Assembly: GCA_903847605.1 (NCBI GenBank)
Contig: CAINED010000069.1
Location: 1-46,574 of the forward strand
Length of the DNA stretch: 46,574 nt
Source: an uncultured Hyphomicrobiales bacterium
Lineage (GTDB): Bacteria; Pseudomonadota; Alphaproteobacteria; Rhizobiales; Beijerinckiaceae
Direction: 5' to 3'
The translations under genes and the position numbers were made by a program. Every line of letters begins with the position of its first letter. Positions within the stretch are counted from its first letter, which is position 1. Shown one piece after another: positions 41,766-46,574 of the stretch. Under the pieces are notes generated by a model. That model searched no databases and was not told the origin of the DNA. It was given only the letters and a program-made list of their open reading frames with translations.

Positions 41766-42749
41766 ATGGACCGCCGACACTTCATTTCCTCTGCGGCTGC
41801 AGCAGGCGCTGCGGCGACGTTGCCATCGTTCGCACAGGCGCAGGAAAGCTGGCCGACGCGCAACATCACGATGGTCGTGCCGTTTCCGCCGGGCGGGCAG
41901 GCCGATCTCGCCGCGCGTCCGATCGCCGAAGCGCTGCGCCGCTCGCTCGGCCAGTCAATCGTCGTCGAGAATCGCGGCGGGGCCGGGGGCAAGACCGGCA
42001 ATGCCGCCGTCGCGCGCGCCAATCCCGACGGTTATACGCTGCTGATGGCGCTGGCCTCGATTCTCGTTCTGCCGGAAGCGGACCGGCTGTTCGGTCGCCA
42101 GGTCGCCTATGAAGTGGCCGACCTGCGGCCCATCGCGCGCGTGCTCGCCGATCCCCTGATGATTACGGTCCGCGCGGATGCGCCATGGAAGACGCTGGCT
42201 GAACTCGCCGAAGATGCGCGCAAGCGGCCGGGGACGATTCCCTTCAGTTCGTCTGGCTCCTATGGCGCGCTCCATGTGCCCATCGAGATGTATGCGACTG
42301 CGGCGGGAATCAAATTGCTGCATGTGCCGTTCACGGGCGGCGGGCCCGCCGTCAACGCGCTGTTGCAGGGGACTGTGCAGGTGACCGGCGGCGGACCCGG
42401 CGTGGTGAAGCCGCATGTGGACGCGGGCACAATGCGCGTTCTCGGCAATACCGGCACGGCGCGGGTGCCCGGCTTCATGAATGTCCCGACCTGCCAGGAG
42501 CAGGGTTACAAGGATGTCGAATTTTATATCTGGGCCGGTCTTTTCGCACCCGCCAAAACGCCTGAGAATGTCGTGACGCGGTTGCGGATCGCGATGAAAG
42601 AAGCCATGTCCGACAAGCAGATAACCGGCATCTTCGAAAAGGGCGGCAGCCCGCCGGCCTATCTCGACGAGCCCGAGTTCAAGGCTTTCGTCGACGCCGA
42701 CCACAAGCGGCTGGTGAAGGCCGTGCAGGCCATCGGCAAGGTGGAGTAG
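41766..42749 (+). CDS. TctC/Bug-family solute-binding protein with Tat-type signal
   Basis: The 327-residue protein starts MDRRHFISSAAAAG, which fits a twin-arginine signal (R3-R4-x-F), unlike its Sec-exported neighbours; cleavage is near F-A-Q-A. The mature part has WPTRNITMVVPFPPGGQAD, ENRGGAGGKTG and NPDGYTL. The true start is the ATG at 41766; a longer frame from 41706 runs through the heptamer repeat and is not coding. It is the third TctC gene in the run but is less similar to the first two, so it was probably not part of the same duplication. Confidence 0.9.
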   Translation: MDRRHFISSAAAAGAAATLPSFAQAQESWPTRNITMVVPFPPGGQADLAARPIAEALRRSLGQSIVVENRGGAGGKTGNAAVARANPDGYTLLMALASILVLPEADRLFGRQVAYEVADLRPIARVLADPLMITVRADAPWKTLAELAEDARKRPGTIPFSSSGSYGALHVPIEMYATAAGIKLLHVPFTGGGPAVNALLQGTVQVTGGGPGVVKPHVDAGTMRVLGNTGTARVPGFMNVPTCQEQGYKDVEFYIWAGLFAPAKTPENVVTRLRIAMKEAMSDKQITGIFEKGGSPPAYLDEPEFKAFVDADHKRLVKAVQAIGKVE

Positions 42750-42792
42750 CAGGCAACCCTTCCTGCACACATTCGACTCACAAGGAATTGAA

Positions 42793-42831
42793 CCGCCGCC
42801 GGGCGCCTTTGCACATTTGCGGCGGCGTTTT
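42793..42831 (+). terminator. Probable terminator after the TctC trio
   Basis: CCGCCGC (42793-42799) pairs with GCGGCGG (42819-42825), followed by CG and TTTT. It lies 44 bases downstream of the third TctC gene. Confidence 0.6.
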
Positions 42832-42893
42832 CCCTTATGGTGCGCCCGCGCTGGAAAAGCAGAGCTTGGCGCAGATAACGAAGGGAGTTTTTC

Positions 42894-43328
42894 ATGATTC
42901 GTGGTTTGATCGTCGCTGGCGTCGTTGCTCTTGGCGTGAGCGCCGTGGTCGCCCAGACGAGCGTCATCAAGGACCGTCAGGACGCCATGAAGCAGATGGG
43001 CGCGGCGACCAAGGGCCCGGGCGGCATGCTCAAGGGCACCGAGCCGTTCAATCTCGCGACAGTCCAGACGTCGCTGCGTTCGATTGCCGATGCCGCCACC
43101 AAGGCACAGCCTCTCTTTCCGGAAGGTTCGGGCCAGGGCGATACGGCCGCTGCGCCGAAGATCTGGCAGACCAAGGCCGACTTCGACAACAAGATGAAGG
43201 GTCTTGCCGCCGCCGCCAACAAGGCGCTCGCGGACATCAAGGACGAGGCGACCTTCAAGACCTCTTTCCCGGAAGTCGCGAAAAACTGCGGCGGCTGCCA
43301 CACGGATTACCGCCTGAAGCGCGGCTGA
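42894..43328 (+). CDS. Class II cytochrome c (cytochrome c'/c-556 type)
   Basis: The 144-residue protein has a Sec signal (cleavage near V-V-A-Q, residue 20) and a four-helix cytochrome c' fold pattern, with a single haem motif near the C-terminus: C132-GG-C135-H136, followed by TDYRLK. The N-terminal part (RQDAMKQMGAATKG) and the WQTKADFDNKMKGL region fit the family. Members bind gases or act as electron carriers; no NO-related genes are nearby to choose. A good AAGGGAG precedes the ATG. It is monocistronic, with a strong terminator downstream. Confidence 0.93.
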   Translation: MIRGLIVAGVVALGVSAVVAQTSVIKDRQDAMKQMGAATKGPGGMLKGTEPFNLATVQTSLRSIADAATKAQPLFPEGSGQGDTAAAPKIWQTKADFDNKMKGLAAAANKALADIKDEATFKTSFPEVAKNCGGCHTDYRLKRG

Positions 43329-43360
43329 TTTCCAATTCGCTTGCCTTTACGGGCGAACAG

Positions 43361-43388
43361 AACGGCGGGCTCTGGCCCGCCGTTTTTT
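43361..43388 (+). terminator. Rho-independent terminator after the cytochrome c' gene
   Basis: AACGGCGGGC pairs perfectly with GCCCGCCGTT over a four-base loop, and four more T follow. It serves the cytochrome gene on the plus strand. Confidence 0.88.
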
Positions 43389-43406
43389 GTTGCCGATGCC
43401 GATCGG

Positions 43407-44387
43407 TTACTCCGGCTTGAGATTCTGTTCGTTCACGACTTTCTTGTAGACCTCGAATTCCGCCTTGATCTGCTGTGCGAATTCTTCCGGCGAATTGCCG
43501 ATGATGATCGAGCCAGTGTCGTCGATCCTCTTGCGCACGATCGGGTCATCCATCGTCTTTTTCACAGCGCGATTGATGGTGTCGACGATGTCGCGCGGCA
43601 GGCCCTTCGGTCCGTAGATGCCATAGAAGGCCATGCGATCCATCGCGGGCAGGCCGACATCGCTGAAAGTCGGTACATTCGGCAAGGCGGACGAACGCTG
43701 CGAAGCGGCAACGACAATGGGAATCAGCTTGCCGCTCTGCACATGCGAGAGCGTCGAGGGCAGGTTGTCGAAGATCATGGGAACCTGGCCGGCGACGGCA
43801 TCGTTCAGCGCCGGCCCCGAGCCGCGATAGGGCACATGCACGATATCGGTCTTGGTCAGCGTTTTATAAAGCTCCATCTGCAGATGGAGAATGCTGCCCG
43901 TGCCCGAACTCGCATAGCTGTACTTGCCGGGATTCTTTTTCACGAGATCGAGAAAGCCCGCATAATCCTTTGCGGGAAAAGATGGATGCACCGTCAGGAT
44001 GTTCGGCGTCGCCGCGATGTTGATGATCGGCGTGAAATCCGTGACCGGATCGTATTTGGTCTTCGGATTGAGCGCCGGCACGGTCGCGATGGTCGAGACA
44101 GTCGCAACGCCAAGCGAATAACCGTCAGGCGCGGCTGCCGCCGTTTCACCGGCGCCAAGAGCGCCGCCGGCGCCTGCGCGATTTTCGACAACTAGCGTCT
44201 GTCCGTTGATATGCGGCGATATTGCCGCCGCGATGATGCGAGCGATCACGTCCGTCGTGCCGCCCGGTGCGAAAGGCACGACCAGCTTGATCGACTTGTT
44301 CGGATAGGATTGAGCGGCAGCCTGATGGGCAGCAACAGTCGAAGCGGCGACGCACGCGAGCGTGGCCGCAATTGTCCGGAATTTCAT
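43407..44387 (-). CDS. TctC/Bug-family solute-binding protein
   Basis: The 326-residue protein has a Sec signal (cleavage near A-A-A-Q, about residue 26) and the Bug signature YPNKSIKLVVPFAPGGTTD, ENRAGAGGALGAGE and the later GTGSILHLQMEL and HVPYRGSGPALND segments. The chosen ATG at 44387 has GGGAGACC upstream; the frame extends nine codons further without support. It is divergent from the dihaem cytochrome gene, across about 180 bases. Like the other TctC genes here it has no adjacent membrane subunits. Confidence 0.92.
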   Translation of the reverse strand: MKFRTIAATLACVAASTVAAHQAAAQSYPNKSIKLVVPFAPGGTTDVIARIIAAAISPHINGQTLVVENRAGAGGALGAGETAAAAPDGYSLGVATVSTIATVPALNPKTKYDPVTDFTPIINIAATPNILTVHPSFPAKDYAGFLDLVKKNPGKYSYASSGTGSILHLQMELYKTLTKTDIVHVPYRGSGPALNDAVAGQVPMIFDNLPSTLSHVQSGKLIPIVVAASQRSSALPNVPTFSDVGLPAMDRMAFYGIYGPKGLPRDIVDTINRAVKKTMDDPIVRKRIDDTGSIIIGNSPEEFAQQIKAEFEVYKKVVNEQNLKPE

Positions 44388-44426
44388 GTGAAGGTCTCCC
44401 TTGGTTCCCCGCAACGATAAATAATG

Positions 44427-44441
44427 AAGGCTCGAAGCCTT
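44427..44441. promoter_or_regulatory. 15-bp palindrome in a divergent promoter region
   Basis: AAGGCT-CGA-AGCCTT is a perfect short palindrome about 40 bases from the TctC start and 128 bases from the cytochrome start. A repressor-binding site is possible. A second palindrome, CCGGC-CGCGC-GCCGG, lies at 44504-44518. Confidence 0.35.
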
Positions 44442-44568
44442 GTCGATTCAACGAAATGCGGCCAAGCATGGATTTTGCTGCCGTTTCACATTTATTTGGA
44501 TTCCCGGCCGCGCGCCGGATTGCTAGACCGGAACCGATGCAAGCGCGCCCAGCGCCGGAGAGTTTCAT

Positions 44569-45495
44569 ATGCGCAAATGGTTGGTCCTGCTCGCGATTGC
44601 CGGCTTTGCCGGGCTTGGAATCTTCTGGGTTCTCAGCGCGCCGCGTCCCGCCGTGGCGGTTCCCAATGCGGCGCTGGAGCAGGGCGGCGACAAGGACCGT
44701 GGCAAAATCATCTTCATGGCTGGCGGTTGCGCCTCCTGCCATGCGACTCCCGGACAGGACGACCGGCTGAAACTCGGCGGCGGCTATGAGATGCCCTCGC
44801 CCTTCGGCACTTTCTACGCGCCGAACATTTCTCCCCATCCGCAGGACGGCATCGGCAGGTGGACCGTGGCCGATCTCGCCAATGCATTGCTCGCAGGCGT
44901 CTCGCCGGACGGATCGCATTATTTTCCGGCGTTTCCCTATACGAGCTACGCGAGGATGAAGCTCGACGATGTGAAGGACCTGATGGCCTATATGCGCACG
45001 CTCGAGCCGGTGGCGGGCAAGGCGAAGACGCATGATGTGCCGTTTCCCTTCAACGTCAGGCGCTCTCTGGGCATGTGGAAGCTCCTGTTCTTCGATACCA
45101 AGCCGCTGGCGGCTGCGCCGGGCGCAAGCCCGCAGGCGCAGCGCGGGCAATATCTCGTCGAGGCGCTCAGCCATTGCGCCGAATGTCATTCGCCCCGAAA
45201 TGCGTTGGGCGGCATTGTATCAGGCCGGCGCTTTGCCGGCGGTCCCGATCCCGCCGGGAAAAGCTGGAACCCGAACATCAGCCAGCATCCCAAGGCGCTC
45301 GGCGAATGGACGGCGAAGGACATCGCCGGCTTCCTGAAGACCGGCTTCAACATGGAGGGCGATGTCGTCGGCGGCGCCATGGGTTCGGTCATCAAGAACA
45401 TGGCGGAACTGCCGGAAGCCGACCTGATGGCGATGGGTGAATATCTGAAGACCTTGCCATCGCTCGAGCCGACGGCGCGGCCTGCGAAGAAATAG
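44569..45495 (+). CDS. Dihaem c-type cytochrome (alcohol dehydrogenase cytochrome-like)
   Basis: The 308-residue protein has an uncleaved-looking N-terminal helix (WLVLLAIAGFAGLGIFWVL) and two haem motifs: C54-AS-C57-H58 and C203-AE-C206-H207. The GGYEMPSPFGTFYAPNISPH and KSWNPNISQHP segments and the LAGVSPDGSHYFPAFPYTSY stretch resemble the cytochrome subunits of quinoprotein alcohol or aldehyde dehydrogenases. It is likely a membrane-anchored periplasmic electron carrier. No dehydrogenase subunit is adjacent; the PQQ-type gene is 25 kb away. It is divergent from a TctC gene. Confidence 0.92.
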   Translation: MRKWLVLLAIAGFAGLGIFWVLSAPRPAVAVPNAALEQGGDKDRGKIIFMAGGCASCHATPGQDDRLKLGGGYEMPSPFGTFYAPNISPHPQDGIGRWTVADLANALLAGVSPDGSHYFPAFPYTSYARMKLDDVKDLMAYMRTLEPVAGKAKTHDVPFPFNVRRSLGMWKLLFFDTKPLAAAPGASPQAQRGQYLVEALSHCAECHSPRNALGGIVSGRRFAGGPDPAGKSWNPNISQHPKALGEWTAKDIAGFLKTGFNMEGDVVGGAMGSVIKNMAELPEADLMAMGEYLKTLPSLEPTARPAKK

Positions 45496-45508
45496 GAACT
45501 GCAAAGCA

Positions 45509-45561
45509 GTCATCCCGGCGTCGCGATGCGAGATCGAGACGCCTCCGACGTCCGGGACGAC
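45509..45561. repeat. Imperfect extragenic palindrome
   Basis: GTCATCCCGGCGTC and GACGTCCGGGACGAC form an imperfect stem with an inner GAGACGCCTCC region. The GTCATCCCGG core resembles extragenic palindromic elements of Hyphomicrobiales genomes, an impression not tested. Confidence 0.5.
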
Positions 45562-45636
45562 AACTCTTGTCGCCGTTAACCATTCGTTACCCATATCGGA
45601 TGCACAACTGTTCCAGATTGGAGCGGATTGCAGGCG

Positions 45637-46356
45637 ATGGCGGACCATTCTTACGTCGAAGATACCGGGAGCGGCCGGGCCTTGCAGACCGTGGCGCAGA
45701 ATCCGCCGCCGGAGGGCATCAGCGAAAGCGACTACGAAGCCATCGAGGATGCCGTGATGGAAACGGCGCGCGGGCGCTGGTTCCTGAAGGAATATGCACG
45801 GCGCATGCGCGCATCGGAGACGGCAAGCCTGCATGCGGCTCTGGAGCGTATCGAACGCATCGTCACGCTGACACACGCGCCGCGCGCGGATGCGCAGGCG
45901 CAATTGCACATGCGCGAACGCATGGAAGGCATTAGCGAACGCCTGCTCGATATTTCCTGGTACATGCGCGAACGCGGCTTTTCCGGCTCGATCTGTTCGT
46001 CGATTGACGAGGAGGCGCGGCAGCTCGCTTCGCTGACGAAGGCCTTCGATATCGGCGCTGCGGCGGCTGAAGACAACGATACGCGCGATGCGCCGCCCGA
46101 AGGGAATGACGAAGTCGAGGAAGATCGCGGCAGCAATTCAGACGACACGACTTGCGACGCCTCGGCTTCGGTGATGGAGACGACGGAGAGCTGGGTTGAG
46201 GTCGAAGTCATTGTGCAGGAACAGGCTTGCGAAGCCGCGCCTGTGCAAACGCCTGCGCAGGACATAAAATCCGCACCAAGCCTTGCAAGCCGTCTCGCCG
46301 CCTTCGTTCATATCGATGCAATGCCGGTGCGCCAGCGTCTCGCGCTTTGCGCTTAG
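45637..46356 (+). CDS. Uncharacterised protein, helical N-terminal domain and acidic tail
   Basis: I cannot name a family for this 239-residue protein. Residues about 25-130 form a conserved-looking helical block with SDYEAIEDAVMETARGRWF, LKEYARRMRASETASLHAALERIERI and ISWYMRERG. The next 80 residues are acidic and low complexity (EDNDTRDAPPEGNDEVEEDRG), and a short C-terminal segment ends VRQRLALCA. The RGRWFLxEYARR phrase occurs in uncharacterised alphaproteobacterial proteins, sometimes likened to CheZ; I do not assert that. No signal peptide or membrane helix is seen. The ATG at 45637 is chosen; a TTG at 45628 is in frame and closer to GGAG, so the start is uncertain. Confidence 0.75.
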   Translation: MADHSYVEDTGSGRALQTVAQNPPPEGISESDYEAIEDAVMETARGRWFLKEYARRMRASETASLHAALERIERIVTLTHAPRADAQAQLHMRERMEGISERLLDISWYMRERGFSGSICSSIDEEARQLASLTKAFDIGAAAAEDNDTRDAPPEGNDEVEEDRGSNSDDTTCDASASVMETTESWVEVEVIVQEQACEAAPVQTPAQDIKSAPSLASRLAAFVHIDAMPVRQRLALCA

Positions 46357-46390
46357 CGTCGCGCGGAAAATCAGAATTAAAAGTCGATGC

Positions 46391-46558
46391 AACATTCGCG
46401 ATCCAAAGTCCCCTCCCCCTTGTGGGGAGGGGATTTAGGGGTGGGGGTCGGGAAATCTTGCGAATGTTCAATAATGCCTGCGAGACTTACTTAGTCTTGG
46501 CGCGACCCCCACCCCGTCTCCGCTTCGCGGAGCCGACCCTCCCCACAAGGGGGAGGGT
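46391..46558. repeat. Inverted pair of G/C-rich palindromic repeats
   Basis: Two copies of one element face each other: left at 46411-46450 and right at 46503-46558. Each has a 21-bp palindromic core (CCCTCCCCC-TTG-TGGGGAGGG type), a variable spacer and GGGGTGGGGGTCG. The left spacer is ATTTAG-like and short; the right one contains a CTCCGC-TTC-GCGGAG hairpin. AACATTCGC (46391-46399) and GCGAATGTT (46460-46468) bracket the left copy. No coding frame is present. Confidence 0.85.
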
Positions 46559-46574
46559 AGAATCGCGCGCAGAC

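Noticed and set aside
46391..46558. CRISPR array or insertion-sequence end
   Set aside because: There are only two copies, inverted relative to each other with a spacer of unequal kind, and no transposase gene or direct-repeat spacing.

Overview
The window is about 46.6 kb of GC-rich chromosomal DNA from an alphaproteobacterium, most likely of the Hyphomicrobiales (Rhizobiales). The evidence is a circularly permuted two-piece tmRNA gene encoding the tag ANDNYAPQAVAA, an alphaproteobacterial SspB followed by DUF4169 and ribbon-helix-helix genes, a FixJ-type regulator, FixK/FNR-type boxes, a heptamer repeat that reads as LATRYSLFATR when translated, and many orphan TctC/Bug solute-binding proteins. 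I cannot name the genus. I see no rRNA, tRNA, insertion sequence, prophage, CRISPR array or clear pseudogene.

Positions 1-10415 look like a catabolic cluster. A mandelate-racemase-type enolase-superfamily enzyme, an ABC-type periplasmic binding protein and an ADP-forming acyl-CoA synthetase-like protein run on the plus strand. An SDR dehydrogenase and hydantoinase/oxoprolinase B and A subunits run on the minus strand. A glycerate 2-kinase is divergent from the hydantoinase genes. The substrate cannot be read from the sequence.

Positions 10585-21048 hold mostly single genes: a TadG-like von Willebrand protein, a UvrD/PcrA helicase, a membrane protein, a DUF924 protein, a GlcD-type FAD oxidase, an atypical PQQ-type beta-propeller dehydrogenase, the MntP manganese exporter and an exported tandem rhodanese. 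Positions 21140-29629 hold a large AsmA protein, the sspB-DUF4169-RHH operon, an unknown exported protein, the tmRNA gene, a TerC-family transporter and two small membrane proteins. The tmRNA (which makes the degradation tag) and SspB (which hands tagged proteins to ClpXP) lie within 2 kb of each other.

Positions 29773-34806 form a minus-strand run: TauD-type dioxygenase, polysaccharide deacetylase, TctC protein, MASE1 histidine kinase and FixJ-type response regulator. Positions 34964-46356 hold five more TctC proteins with no TctA/TctB membrane partners, a Rieske oxygenase, a DUF2189 membrane protein and a duplicated DUF3592 pair, two exported c-type cytochromes and an uncharacterised protein. 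Two identical 14-bp FixK/FNR-type boxes sit upstream of the DUF2189 gene and the DUF3592 pair, which suggests an oxygen-responsive unit. Several palindromic intergenic repeats are present; the largest is a G/C-rich inverted pair at the right edge.
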